Shown here: one piece after another, positions 40,159-49,825 of the stretch | Position numbering within the stretch: the stretch's first letter is position 1 | How the letters are laid out: every line of letters starts with the position of its first letter | Assembly (NCBI GenBank): GCA_024234325.1 | Contig: JACKOJ010000007.1 | Location: 62,001 to 126,000 of the forward strand | Source of the DNA: Pseudomonadales bacterium | GTDB taxonomy: Bacteria > Pseudomonadota > Gammaproteobacteria > Pseudomonadales > Pseudohongiellaceae | DNA: 64,000 nt | Direction of reading: 5' to 3' | The notes under the pieces: model-generated | Told to the model about the DNA's origin: nothing | Database searches by the model: none | The model's input: only the letters and a program-made list of their open reading frames with translations | Made by a program: the position numbers and the translations under genes

Positions 40159-41379
40159 TTAACTACGATAACTGGCGTTGATGCGCACGTATTCCTCTGA
40201 CAGATCGGATGTCCATACCGTCTCTCGCGCATCTCCGCGCCCCAGATTTACGGTAATCAGAATCTCGGACTTGTTCATTTCCGCCTGTCCCTGTGCTTCG
40301 GTGTAACCGGGGGCCAGCATGCCGTTCGTTGCGATACAGACGTCGCCCAGGTGCAGGCTGATACGCTCCACATCGAGCTCTTCGATACCGGCGCGCCCCA
40401 CAGCCGCGAGGATACGCCCCCAGTTCGGGTCGGAGGCAGAGAGTGCAGTTTTCACCAGCGGAGACTCCGCAATTGCGTAGGCCACCAGCAGACATTCACG
40501 GGTATTGCCGCCACCCTGAATATCCACCGTCACAAATTTTTTCGCACCCTCGGCATCGCGAATGATGTCCTTGGCCAGCTCTTTCACCAGTGCCTGCAGA
40601 GCCTCCTCAAAACGGGCAAAGTCGTCGGCACTGGCGGGGGCAATCTCGACACCGGCCTTGCCGGTGGCAGCCAGAATGCAGCAGTCATTGGTCGAGGTGT
40701 CACCGTCCACGGTAATGCGATTGAACGATTGGTCCACCACCCCGTTGAGCAGTTCCTGCAGCACGGGCTGAGTGATTTTCGCGTCGGTAAACACGAAACC
40801 CAGCATGGTCGCCATGTTGGGCTTGATCATGCCGGCCCCCTTGGTCATGCCGGTGATGGTCACTGTCTTGCCCTGCAAATTGAGCTGCACAGAACGGGCC
40901 TTCGGACGGGTGTCCGTCGTCATGATGCCCTTGGCAGCGTTCAGCCAGTCCTGTCCCAGGGCCGCCAGCGCATGGGGGATACCCGCCTCCACTTTGGCAA
41001 CCGGCAGGTTCTCACCAATCACGCCCGTGGAGAATGGCAGCACTGTGTCCACCGGCACACCCGCCGCACGTGCCATCGCCTCGCAGCAGGCCTGGGCATC
41101 CGCGAGACCTTTCTGCCCGGTTCCCGCATTCGCGTTCCCGGTGTTGATCAGCAGATAACGGCTGGCACCGGCACTGCTGGCCAGATGCTTGCGTGCGACG
41201 TGAACAGGCGCCGCACAGAAGGCATTGCGCGTGAACACTCCCGCCGCTGTGCTGCCTTCGTCCAGCGCGATCAGAACCAGATCGAGACGGTTGGCATAAC
41301 GAATGTGGCTGGCCACCGCCGCTACCTGCACGCCCGCCACCGATTTCAGATCTTCTGCTTTTATCGCTGTTTCGCTCAT
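40159..41379 (-). CDS. argJ: glutamate N-acetyltransferase / amino-acid acetyltransferase ArgJ
   Basis: 406-aa enzyme of arginine synthesis that recycles the acetyl group from N-acetylornithine to glutamate. It is made as a precursor that cleaves itself at Ala-Thr in KGAGMIKPNMATMLGF, which is intact. The start at 41379 (MSETAIKAEDLKSVAGV) is preferred over a longer in-frame start. SDPNWGRILAAVGRAG is also typical. It lies 5 nt after secA and directly before the Nudix fusion. Confidence 0.97.
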   Translation of the reverse strand: MSETAIKAEDLKSVAGVQVAAVASHIRYANRLDLVLIALDEGSTAAGVFTRNAFCAAPVHVARKHLASSAGASRYLLINTGNANAGTGQKGLADAQACCEAMARAAGVPVDTVLPFSTGVIGENLPVAKVEAGIPHALAALGQDWLNAAKGIMTTDTRPKARSVQLNLQGKTVTITGMTKGAGMIKPNMATMLGFVFTDAKITQPVLQELLNGVVDQSFNRITVDGDTSTNDCCILAATGKAGVEIAPASADDFARFEEALQALVKELAKDIIRDAEGAKKFVTVDIQGGGNTRECLLVAYAIAESPLVKTALSASDPNWGRILAAVGRAGIEELDVERISLHLGDVCIATNGMLAPGYTEAQGQAEMNKSEILITVNLGRGDARETVWTSDLSEEYVRINASYRS

Positions 41380-41384
41380 AGTGA

Positions 41385-44150
41385 TTAGCTCAATTTCCCG
41401 TGACACTGTTTGTATTTTTTGCCTGACCCGCAATAGCAGGGGTCATTGCGGCCCACTTTCTGTCCTTCCCGCACAAAGGGAGCCTTCTCTGCCGGAGCGC
41501 CCTGAGGCGCTGCAGGGGCACCTGCTGCCTCCTGCTCCAGAGAAGCCGCCTGGGCGTGCTGGAACTGCATCTTCTCCCGCGCCCGCTCTTCCTCGCGCTG
41601 CTTCTCGATCTCGTCAATCTCCTCGTTAGTGCGGATGCGCACATGGCTGAGGAAGCGGATCACGTCGTGCTGCAGACCGGAGAGCAGCTCCTGGAACAGG
41701 GAGAAGGCCTCGCGCTTGTATTCCTGCTTCGGGTTCTTGCCGGCATAGCCACGCAGGAAAATACCCTGACGCAACTGATCCATGGCAGCCAGATGCTCCT
41801 TCCACAGATTGTCGAGAATCTGCAGCACAATCTGCTTCTCCAGCAGGCGCATCTTCTCACCCACCATCTCGGACTTCTTCCCGTAGTCCTCGTCCAGCAC
41901 GGCCACGATTTTTTCACGCAGGGACTCTTCAAAGAGACGCTCGTCCTCATCCAGCCATTTCTGCAGCGGGAGCTGCAGGGCAAACTGGCCTTCCAGCGCC
42001 TTCTCCAGCCCCTCGATATCCCACTGCTCCGGCACGCTCTGCGGCGGGATATGCGCGCTGATGATCTCGTTCGCCACTTCTGCGCGCATGCTGTTGACCA
42101 GGCTGGAAATGTCCTCGCTTGCCATCAGCTCATTGCGCTGGCGATACACGATCGTACGCTGGTCGTTCGCCACGTTGTCGTATTCCAGCAACTGCTTGCG
42201 GATATCGAAGTTGCGCCCTTCCACCTTGCGCTGGGCTTTCTCGATGGACTTGGTGACCATGCCATGCTCGATCGCCTCGCCACGCTCCATGCCCAGTGCC
42301 TGCATGAAATTCTTCACGCGCTCGGATGCGAAAATGCGCATCAGATTGTCTTCCAGCGACAGGTAGAAACGGGAGAAACCCGGGTCGCCCTGACGACCGG
42401 AACGACCGCGCAACTGATTGTCGATGCGGCGGGACTCGTGCCGCTCGGTGCCGATGATGTGCAGACCACCGGCCTCCAGCACCTGCTGGTGCCGCTCACG
42501 CCAGGCGGCCTTGATCTCCTCGACCTGTTCGGGAGTCGCATCCCCCAGAGCATCCACTTCCGCTTCCCACTTGCCGCCCAGCACGATATCGGTACCGCGG
42601 CCAGCCATGTTGGTGGCGATGGTGACCACGCCGGGGCGCCCGGCCTGGGCGATGATCTGCGCTTCCTTCTGGTGGAATTTGGCGTTCAGCACTTCATGTT
42701 TGATCTTTTCCTTGAGCAGGAATTTGGACAGCAGCTCGGAGGTGTCGATGGACGCCGTGCCCACCAGCACGGGTGCTCCGCGGGCGCTGATTTCCTTGAT
42801 GTCACGCACGATAGCCTCGAACTTCTCTTCCATCGTCAGATAGATGAGGTCGTTCTTGTCGATGCGCTGCAGCGGCTTGTTGGACGGAATCACCACCACA
42901 TCCAGGTTGTAGATCTGCTTGAATTCAAAGGCTTCCGTGTCGGCGGTGCCGGTCATGCCCGCCAGCTTGGAGTACAGACGGAAGTAGTTCTGGAAGGTGG
43001 TGGAGGCCAGGGTCTGGCTCTCGCTCTGGATCTGCAGACCTTCCTTTGCCTCGATGGCCTGGTGCAGACCCTCGGACAGTCGGCGCCCTTCCATCGTGCG
43101 GCCGGTGTGTTCGTCGATGAGGACGATGCGGTTGTCCTGCACGATGTACTCGATGTCCTTGTGGAACAGGTAGTGCGCCTTCAGGGCAGAGTGCACATGG
43201 TGCAGCAGCCCCAGGTTCTTGGCTGCGTACAGACTCTCGCCCTCTCCGAGCATTTTCATCTCGCTGAGGATCCCTTCCAGCAGTTCGTGGCCTGCCTCGG
43301 TCAGTTCCACCTGACGGGTCTTCTCGTCCACGGTGAAGTGGCCGCTTTCCACGAAGCCGTCGTCCTTGTCGAGACTGAAACCGGCTTTCTCGGGCTTGCC
43401 CGCGCCCTTTTCCAGCTTCGGAATGATCGCGTTGATGGCCTTGTACAAATGCGAACTGTCTTCAGCAGCACCGGAGATGATCAACGGAGTTCGCGCCTCA
43501 TCGATCAGAATCGAGTCCACTTCGTCGACGATCGCGAAATTCAGTTTTTTCTGCATCTTGTCTTCGATGCGGAAAGCCATGTTGTCACGCAGATAGTCGA
43601 AGCCGAATTCATTGTTGGTGCCATAGCTGATGGACGCGTTGTACGCCGCCTGCTTCACCTCGTGGCTCTGCCCCGGAATGATGATGCCGACAGACAGCCC
43701 CAGGAATTCATACAGCGGGCGCATCCAGTTGGCATCGCGCTCGGCGAGGTAGTCGTTCACCGTCACGATATGCACACCGAGACCGGTCAGGCCGTTCAGG
43801 TAGGCGGGCAGTGTTGCCACCAGGGTCTTGCCCTCCCCGGTTTTCATCTCGGCAATACTGCCTTCGTGCAGCACAATACCCCCGATCATCTGCACGTCGA
43901 AATGCCGCATGCCCATGACACGCTTGCCCGCCTCGCGGACGATGGCAAAGGCCTCCGGAAGAATGGAGTCCAGCGACTCGCCCTTCTCGAAACGCTCGCG
44001 GAACTCGCCGGTCTTGGCCTTGATCTCCTCGTCGGAGAGCTGTTCGTAGCCAGGCTCCAGGGCATTGATCTTCTTAACAATTTTCCCGATTCGTTTGAGT
44101 TGGCGGGAATTACTGCTGCCAAAAATGGCATTCAATATTTTGAGGCTCAT
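41385..44150 (-). CDS. secA: preprotein translocase ATPase SecA
   Basis: 921-aa motor of the Sec export pathway. Walker A MKTGEGKT (102-109), DEVDSILIDEARTPLIISG (Walker B and nearby), helicase motif NMAGRGTDIVLGGKW, and QLRGRSGRQGDPG. The C-terminal zinc SEC-C motif CYCGSGKKYKQCHG, which binds SecB, is present, after an Ala/Glu-rich linker. Complete. Directly upstream is an M23 peptidase gene, not secM. Confidence 0.99.
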   Translation of the reverse strand: MSLKILNAIFGSSNSRQLKRIGKIVKKINALEPGYEQLSDEEIKAKTGEFRERFEKGESLDSILPEAFAIVREAGKRVMGMRHFDVQMIGGIVLHEGSIAEMKTGEGKTLVATLPAYLNGLTGLGVHIVTVNDYLAERDANWMRPLYEFLGLSVGIIIPGQSHEVKQAAYNASISYGTNNEFGFDYLRDNMAFRIEDKMQKKLNFAIVDEVDSILIDEARTPLIISGAAEDSSHLYKAINAIIPKLEKGAGKPEKAGFSLDKDDGFVESGHFTVDEKTRQVELTEAGHELLEGILSEMKMLGEGESLYAAKNLGLLHHVHSALKAHYLFHKDIEYIVQDNRIVLIDEHTGRTMEGRRLSEGLHQAIEAKEGLQIQSESQTLASTTFQNYFRLYSKLAGMTGTADTEAFEFKQIYNLDVVVIPSNKPLQRIDKNDLIYLTMEEKFEAIVRDIKEISARGAPVLVGTASIDTSELLSKFLLKEKIKHEVLNAKFHQKEAQIIAQAGRPGVVTIATNMAGRGTDIVLGGKWEAEVDALGDATPEQVEEIKAAWRERHQQVLEAGGLHIIGTERHESRRIDNQLRGRSGRQGDPGFSRFYLSLEDNLMRIFASERVKNFMQALGMERGEAIEHGMVTKSIEKAQRKVEGRNFDIRKQLLEYDNVANDQRTIVYRQRNELMASEDISSLVNSMRAEVANEIISAHIPPQSVPEQWDIEGLEKALEGQFALQLPLQKWLDEDERLFEESLREKIVAVLDEDYGKKSEMVGEKMRLLEKQIVLQILDNLWKEHLAAMDQLRQGIFLRGYAGKNPKQEYKREAFSLFQELLSGLQHDVIRFLSHVRIRTNEEIDEIEKQREEERAREKMQFQHAQAASLEQEAAGAPAAPQGAPAEKAPFVREGQKVGRNDPCYCGSGKKYKQCHGKLS

Positions 44151-44265
44151 GTTGATCCACTTCGTGATTTAACTGATTAAATTATGAACAAAGTCTGCAG
44201 CGGACGTCACCACGGCGAAGCGTCCTGCCGATGCAGGAGTCCGCAGGGGACAAACGTGTGCAGGC

Positions 44266-45195
44266 TTACCGCTCGGTGCGGTGGATATAGGAGGCCGGAT
44301 CGACGACCCGGCCGTGCTTGTACACCTCGAAGTGCACATGGGGACCGGTCGAACGACCGGTGCTGCCGACAAGGGCAATGGTCTGCCCTTTCTTGATGAT
44401 TTCGCCCACGTCTACCAGCAGCTTTTCCGCATGCCCGTAGCGTGTCACATAGCCATTGCCGTGATTGATGTCCACGGTGAGGCCGTAGCCCTGACGCTCA
44501 CCGGCATAGGTGACGACACCTGCCGCGACGGCAACTACGTCTTCGCCGGCCTCGCCGGTGGCGAAGTCAATGCCGGTATGCCAGGCCAACTGGCCGTTGA
44601 ACGGATCGGTGCGACGCCCGAAAGGAGAGGACATCCAGCCCTGCTTGACCGGACGGCCGGTAATGAAGACATCCGACTCAAACTGACGCTCGGCCATCAG
44701 GCCTTCAAGAATCTCTAGCTGCTGGGCCCGGTCCGCAATCTGTTGCTCCAGATCCTTGATGGCATCCATGAAGGCAGGGGGCGCGTACGGGACGGAGTCC
44801 GACTGCAGCGGGCCACCCACCCCGGGGTCGCTGGAGAAATTGAATTCGCCAGCATCAAGATTTGCCACCGTGGTGATGCGCTCGCCAAGGGCTTCCATGC
44901 GCAACAGCCTCGCCTGCAGCATGGCCAGGCGCAGGGTCAGCGCCTCCAGTTGCTCCTCGGACTCCTTTTTCAGGCGATCAAGTGCATCGGCCTGTCCGGC
45001 AAGCTCTTCATCCCAGCTCTGGGTGGTTTCGAGAGAGTATTCGTGGGGGTCCTGCGAGACGGCAAACTGATACCCGAGATAACCGAAAGCGACGGGCGCC
45101 CCCAGCATGCAGATCGTAAGCAGGCCCTTGAGCCAGCCCTTGAGGACGATGGTGCGGGTGTGACCGTGGTGCTGGTCAACGAGTATCAGTTTCAT
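44266..45195 (-). CDS. M23 family metallopeptidase (LytM/NlpD-like), membrane-anchored
   Basis: 309 aa. One N-terminal membrane segment (LLTICMLGAPVAFGYLGYQFAV, about 28-49), then a coiled coil (AGQADALDRLKKESEEQLEAL onward, about 70-105), then a C-terminal LytM domain with zinc residues in LAWHTGIDFATG and GPHVHFEVYKHG. All ligands are present, so it may cut peptidoglycan cross-links, or regulate amidases, in the periplasm. Found between lpxC and secA as in Pseudomonas relatives. Confidence 0.92.
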   Translation of the reverse strand: MKLILVDQHHGHTRTIVLKGWLKGLLTICMLGAPVAFGYLGYQFAVSQDPHEYSLETTQSWDEELAGQADALDRLKKESEEQLEALTLRLAMLQARLLRMEALGERITTVANLDAGEFNFSSDPGVGGPLQSDSVPYAPPAFMDAIKDLEQQIADRAQQLEILEGLMAERQFESDVFITGRPVKQGWMSSPFGRRTDPFNGQLAWHTGIDFATGEAGEDVVAVAAGVVTYAGERQGYGLTVDINHGNGYVTRYGHAEKLLVDVGEIIKKGQTIALVGSTGRSTGPHVHFEVYKHGRVVDPASYIHRTER

Positions 45196-45201
45196 GAGTG
45201 A

Positions 45202-45232
45202 AGGTGTTCTCGCAATTCAAATCAGAACACCT
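45202..45232. repeat. 9-bp inverted repeat just upstream of the M23 peptidase start
   Basis: AGGTGTTCT (45202-45210... with A at 45202) and AGAACACCT (45224-45232), 13-bp spacing, ending 6 bp before the M23 gene start codon. It could be an operator or an RNA hairpin hiding the ribosome site; no clear Shine-Dalgarno is seen. Confidence 0.5.
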
Positions 45233-45313
45233 GAGGCATGCACAGGCAGCCGAACGACAAACTTATACCCAGAAATCAATGGGTTACAAATATGGATCGG
45301 TGACAGAAAACTA

Positions 45314-46225
45314 TCAGGCTGCCAGTACCGGTTTCATGTAGGAAATGGGTACGTGCGAGTCGGAATCGAAACTGACAATTTCCCAGGCGTCTTTGTTAAC
45401 TTCCAGCGACCTTAATAATGCATTATTCAGTGCGTGTCCAGATTTATATCCTTTGAACTCGCCGATCAGGCTGTGCCCGATCATGTAAAGGTCACCGATG
45501 GCGTCCAGAATCTTGTGCTTCACAAACTCGTCTTCGTAGCGCAGCCCATCCTCGTTCAATACCTTGTAATCACCCACCGCGATGGCATTGTCCATACTCG
45601 CCCCGAGCGCCAGATTGCGGTTGCGCAGCTCCTCGAACTCGTGCATGAACCCAAAGGTACGGGCGCGGCTGACTTCCTTCACGAAGGAGGTGCTGGAGAA
45701 ATCGACACTCGCCGTCTTGGTGTATTTGCGGTAGACAGGGTGGTCGTACAGCAGGGTGTAGCTGACCTTGAAGCCGTCGAAGGGCTCCAGGCTCACGGTC
45801 TTGTCGCCGTCGGACACGGTCAGCGGCTTCTTGATGCGGATGAACTTCTTCAGCGCAGGCTGCTCCTCGATGCCAGCGGACTGGATCAGGAAGACGAAAG
45901 GACCGGCACTGCCGTCCATGATCGGCACCTCTGGGGCACTGACATCGATGTAGGCATTGTCGATGCCCAGACCGGACATGGCAGACATCAGGTGCTCGAT
46001 GGTGGAGATGCGCACATCGCCCTTCACCAGTGTGGTGGACAGCGTGGTGTCGCCCACGTAGGAATACATGGCAGGGATCTGCACATGCGGATCGAGATCC
46101 GTGCGGGTGAACACAATTCCGGTGTTGACCGGTGCAGGCCGCAACGTCAGGTAGACTTTCTCGCCATTATGCAAACCCACACCCGTGGCTCTGATAACGT
46201 TCTTCAAGGTTCTTTGATTCAGCAT
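45314..46225 (-). CDS. lpxC: UDP-3-O-acyl-N-acetylglucosamine deacetylase LpxC
   Basis: 303-aa zinc enzyme for the committed step of lipid A synthesis. The start at 46225 (MLNQRTLKNVIRATGVGLH) is the family N-terminus; a GTG at 46261 is unlikely. Zinc ligands: His78 (STIEHLMSAMSGLG) and His/Asp in KHKILDAIGDLYMIGH; the general base His in YKSGHALNNALL. Follows ftsZ with 207 bp between; no clear terminator seen there. Confidence 0.98.
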   Translation of the reverse strand: MLNQRTLKNVIRATGVGLHNGEKVYLTLRPAPVNTGIVFTRTDLDPHVQIPAMYSYVGDTTLSTTLVKGDVRISTIEHLMSAMSGLGIDNAYIDVSAPEVPIMDGSAGPFVFLIQSAGIEEQPALKKFIRIKKPLTVSDGDKTVSLEPFDGFKVSYTLLYDHPVYRKYTKTASVDFSSTSFVKEVSRARTFGFMHEFEELRNRNLALGASMDNAIAVGDYKVLNEDGLRYEDEFVKHKILDAIGDLYMIGHSLIGEFKGYKSGHALNNALLRSLEVNKDAWEIVSFDSDSHVPISYMKPVLAA

Positions 46226-46432
46226 AGATTCGTCTTTCCCGATTGAAGGTGAAGCCTGCACGACCCACTGGTCAAATGCAGGCGGGGATCATAGCAAAGT
46301 TCCCTGCATAACCCAACCACAATGCAGGGGCTGCGCTCACAGCAAAGACCCGGCAGAGACAGAACTGTGAAGCGCATTCCATGCCGCTTATGCAGGCAGC
46401 AAGCTGTTGGCCGCCGCCTGCATTTTCCAACT

Positions 46433-47596
46433 TCAGTCCGCCTGACGACGCAGGAAGGCGGGGATGTCCAGATAGTCCATGTCCGTGTCGGCGCCTACTG
46501 CACGGGCAAGACCGGTTTGCGCAACACTCTGGCTCACCGGAGCCGTGCGGGAACGCAGCGCAGCCGGGCGATCCAGTTGACGATAGTCCGTTACGACGGC
46601 TTTCGGCGGCTCTACCGGCTTGCTCTCTTTCTGTACGGCGCGATCACCCAGACCTGTCGCCACCACGGTGACACGGATTTCATCGCCCATGCTCGGGTCG
46701 ATCACCGTGCCGACCACGACCGTTGCATCGTCAGATGCAAACTCTTCGATGGTGTCGCCCACTTCGGTGAACTCGCCCAGTGAGAGATTCTCGCCTGCGG
46801 TGATGTTCACCAGAATGCCGCGCGCGCCGTGCAGGTTCACGTCTTCGAGCAGCGGGCTGCGAATGGCGGATTCCGCCGCTTCGCGGGCACGGTCTTCACC
46901 AGAGGCATAACCGGTTCCCATCATGGCCATGCCCATTTCTGACATCACCGTGCGCACGTCAGCGAAATCCACGTTGATCATGCCGGGGCGCATGATGAGG
47001 TCCGCAATCCCTTTGACAGCACCAAGCAGCACATCGTTCGCAGCCTTGAACGCTTCGAGCAGAGAGGCTGACTTGCCCAGCACTTCCAGCAGCTTTTCAT
47101 TGGGAATGGTAATCAGCGAGTCCACATGCTCGGAAAGCTCGGCGATGCCACGCTCTGCAACGGCAGAACGCTTCTTGCCCTCGAAGGGGAACGGTCGGGT
47201 AACCACCGCCACCGTCAGAATACCCAGCTCTCTTGCCACCTCGGCGAAGATGGGCGCGGCGCCCGTGCCGGTGCCACCGCCCATGCCTGCGGTGATGAAG
47301 ACCATATCGGCGCCTGCGAGAATCTCGGCGATTTCGTCACGATCTTCCAGCGCGGCCTGACGACCGATATCAGGATTTGCCCCGGCACCCAGCCCCTTGG
47401 TCACGGCACTGCCCATCTGCAGCAGTGTCTTGGCGCCCAGGTTGCTCAGCGCCTGCGCATCGGTGTTGGCGCACACAAAATCCACGCCCTCGATGTGATT
47501 GGCAATCATGTGTCGTACTGCGTTACCGCCACCACCGCCTACACCAATCACCTTGATGACTGCATTCTGTGGCAAGCTATCGACTAATTCAAACAT
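46433..47596 (-). CDS. ftsZ: cell division GTPase FtsZ
   Basis: 387-aa tubulin-like GTPase forming the division ring. IGVGGGGGNAVRHM at the N-terminus, tubulin signature GGGTGTG (106-112), and T7-loop region NVDFADVRTVMSEMG. A Pro/Arg-rich linker leads to the conserved C-terminal peptide DYLDIPAFLRRQ that binds FtsA and ZipA. Last division gene of the dcw cluster, 70 bp after ftsA. Confidence 0.99.
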   Translation of the reverse strand: MFELVDSLPQNAVIKVIGVGGGGGNAVRHMIANHIEGVDFVCANTDAQALSNLGAKTLLQMGSAVTKGLGAGANPDIGRQAALEDRDEIAEILAGADMVFITAGMGGGTGTGAAPIFAEVARELGILTVAVVTRPFPFEGKKRSAVAERGIAELSEHVDSLITIPNEKLLEVLGKSASLLEAFKAANDVLLGAVKGIADLIMRPGMINVDFADVRTVMSEMGMAMMGTGYASGEDRAREAAESAIRSPLLEDVNLHGARGILVNITAGENLSLGEFTEVGDTIEEFASDDATVVVGTVIDPSMGDEIRVTVVATGLGDRAVQKESKPVEPPKAVVTDYRQLDRPAALRSRTAPVSQSVAQTGLARAVGADTDMDYLDIPAFLRRQAD

Positions 47597-47666
47597 AAGG
47601 CCTCCTGAGACACTAAGTTTTAATATTTATTACTGAATTATTGACTGACAATCCCAAATTTCTTTC

Positions 47667-48902
47667 TTACAAATTCTTTTTGATCCAGGCGCTCACCTTG
47701 TCGCTGAACCCCATCTTCACTTCTTTCGGGGGAGCCTGCATATCACGATCCTGCTGCTGCTTGACGCCATAGAGCAGCAGGCCGACACCCGTGGAATAAA
47801 TCGGGTTGCGCACGATGTCCGACAGCCCCTTCACATCCTGCGGCACTCCGATGCGTACCGGGGCGTGGAAAATCTCTTCCGCCAGTTCGACAACGCCTTC
47901 CATCTTGGAAGTGCCGCCAGTCAGCACAATGCCCGCCGCCAGCATGTTCTCGAAACCGCTGCGCTGCAGCTCTGCCTTGATGAGCGTGAACAGTTCGTCG
48001 TAGCGCGGCTCGACCACTTCTGCCAATGCCTGGCGCGACAGTTCGCGGGGAGGACGATCGCCCACGCTCGGCACCTTGATGGTTTCGCCGGCACTGGCCA
48101 GTTGTGTCAGTGCGCAGGCATACTTGATCTTGATCTCGTCGGCGTTTTCCGTCGGCGTACGCAGCGCCATGGCAATGTCATTGGTCACCTGATCACCGGC
48201 AATCGGAATCACGCCGGTGTGACGAATGGCGCCCTCGGTGAAGATGGCGATATCGGAGGTGCCACCACCGATGTCCACCAGGCAGACGCCAAGCTCCTTC
48301 TCGTCTTCGGTCAGCACCGCGTAGCTGGAGGCCAGTTGTTCCAGAATGATCTCTTCCGTAATCAGCCCGCAGCGCTTGATGCATTTCTCGATGTTCTGCG
48401 CCGCATTGATGGCACAGGTCACGAGATGCACCTTGGCCTCCAGGCGCACACCGGACATGCCCAGCGGTTCCTTGACCCCTTCCTGGGAATCGATGATGTA
48501 TTCCTGCGGCAGAATGTGCAGCACTTTCTGATCGGCGGGAATGGCAACCGCCTGCGCGGCGTCGATGACACGCTCGATGTCTGCCCGGGTCACCTCGCCA
48601 TCACGAATCGCGACGATACCGTGGGAGTTCATGCTGCGGATGTGGCTGCCCGCAATGCCAGCGTACACAGAGTGAATCTGGCACCCTGCCATCAGCTCCG
48701 CCTCTTCGATGGCACGCTGAATGGACTCCACCGTGGACTCGATGTTCACTACTGTGCCCTTCTTCAGCCCTCGCGAACGATGGCTGCCGATGCCCACGAT
48801 ATCCAGGCTGCCATCCGCCTTGATGTCACCCACAATAGCCACGACCTTTGACGTTCCAATGTCCAGGCCAACGATAAGATTTCCGCGTGTTGATTCGCTC
48901 AT
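47667..48902 (-). CDS. ftsA: cell division protein FtsA
   Basis: 411-aa actin-like ATPase that tethers FtsZ to the membrane. Phosphate-1 loop VGLDIGTSKVVAIVGD, the 1C domain region, VDIGGGTSDIAIFTEG (phosphate 2), and AAGIVLTGGTSKMEGV (adenosine). The C-terminal amphipathic helix (SDKVSAWIKKNL) that binds membrane is present. Confidence 0.99.
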   Translation of the reverse strand: MSESTRGNLIVGLDIGTSKVVAIVGDIKADGSLDIVGIGSHRSRGLKKGTVVNIESTVESIQRAIEEAELMAGCQIHSVYAGIAGSHIRSMNSHGIVAIRDGEVTRADIERVIDAAQAVAIPADQKVLHILPQEYIIDSQEGVKEPLGMSGVRLEAKVHLVTCAINAAQNIEKCIKRCGLITEEIILEQLASSYAVLTEDEKELGVCLVDIGGGTSDIAIFTEGAIRHTGVIPIAGDQVTNDIAMALRTPTENADEIKIKYACALTQLASAGETIKVPSVGDRPPRELSRQALAEVVEPRYDELFTLIKAELQRSGFENMLAAGIVLTGGTSKMEGVVELAEEIFHAPVRIGVPQDVKGLSDIVRNPIYSTGVGLLLYGVKQQQDRDMQAPPKEVKMGFSDKVSAWIKKNL

Positions 48903-48969
48903 GATCCGCGTACTCCCGTACCCCTTGAATGCATCGCTTCAGCACCTGGTTTCACAATTGTCACTGTGT

Positions 48970-49800
48970 TCATTTGGACGCAACTCCGACTGGCATATCT
49001 GTTCTGTTCCTGATTGAGATTCCGTTGTTGTAGCGCAGATCAATCGCTGCCACCTGCTCGATGCGGGTGTGCAGGTATTCCCTGTAGAAGGTAACGAAAC
49101 GCTGCACACGCTCCTTGACCTCATTGCGGCCAATACTGATCTGGATATCGTTGTCCAGTCGCAGTGCCCAGCTTCCCCGTTCGCTCAGGTCAATCTCGCG
49201 GATGCGCAGACCGGTCTCGGACAGCATCTGACTGAAGGCCTGGTACTGTTCCATCACCTTGCGCTCCATTCCCTCGGGGCCTGCCAGCAGCGGCAGTGTC
49301 TGATCCGCCTCGTTCAACTCCGGTGAAAAACTCTCGCCATACTGGTTCAGCAGGGCATTCTGTCCCCAGCGGGCAATCGCCACCTCTTCTGTAATGGCTA
49401 CCGACAGCGTGTCCGGCCATACACGGGTAATCACTGCCTTTTCAATCCAGGGCTCCGCTTCCAGCGTGTCCTTGATGGCCTGCACATCCAGCGCAAAGAA
49501 ACCGGCATCCAGGTGTGCTGCCAGCGCGGCGCGAATGCTGCTCTCGTTGGCGCGATTCAGGGTGTTGGCCATCTTTACCACGCGGACCGGCTTGTTGACG
49601 TAGGCAACGATCTGTCCGCGGTTCTGGGCAAACAGCACACCACAGCAGACGAGCAGCACCAGGAACAGCAGGCCCGCACGACTCTTGCGTGGCGCCTTGG
49701 GCGCCTTCTCGCCCTCTTTGGACAGACGCACAGCGCCACGGGGAATGTCGCGCATTCCTCCGTGTGCCGTAAAACTGTTGCTGTGCGTTGCTCTGCTCAT
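48970..49800 (-). CDS. ftsQ: cell division protein FtsQ
   Basis: 276 aa from the ATG at 49800 (MSRATHSNSFTAHGG); an in-frame start at 49842 would overlap ddl. Single-pass protein: cytosolic basic tail, membrane helix (AGLLFLVLLVCCGVLFAQN), then a POTRA domain (VRVVKMANTLNRANES...) and the FtsQ beta domain. It bridges FtsBL and other divisome parts in the periplasm. Confidence 0.94.
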   Translation of the reverse strand: MSRATHSNSFTAHGGMRDIPRGAVRLSKEGEKAPKAPRKSRAGLLFLVLLVCCGVLFAQNRGQIVAYVNKPVRVVKMANTLNRANESSIRAALAAHLDAGFFALDVQAIKDTLEAEPWIEKAVITRVWPDTLSVAITEEVAIARWGQNALLNQYGESFSPELNEADQTLPLLAGPEGMERKVMEQYQAFSQMLSETGLRIREIDLSERGSWALRLDNDIQISIGRNEVKERVQRFVTFYREYLHTRIEQVAAIDLRYNNGISIRNRTDMPVGVASK

Positions 49801-49825
49801 GGTTTTCTGCTCACTATCTCTCGGC

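Noticed and set aside
41556..44180. 874-codon open frame opposite secA
   Set aside because: Antisense shadow of secA codon bias; no recognisable domain.
44151..44265. secM-like regulator before secA
   Set aside because: The gap is 115 bp, without a start codon followed by an export signal or an arrest-type C-terminus.
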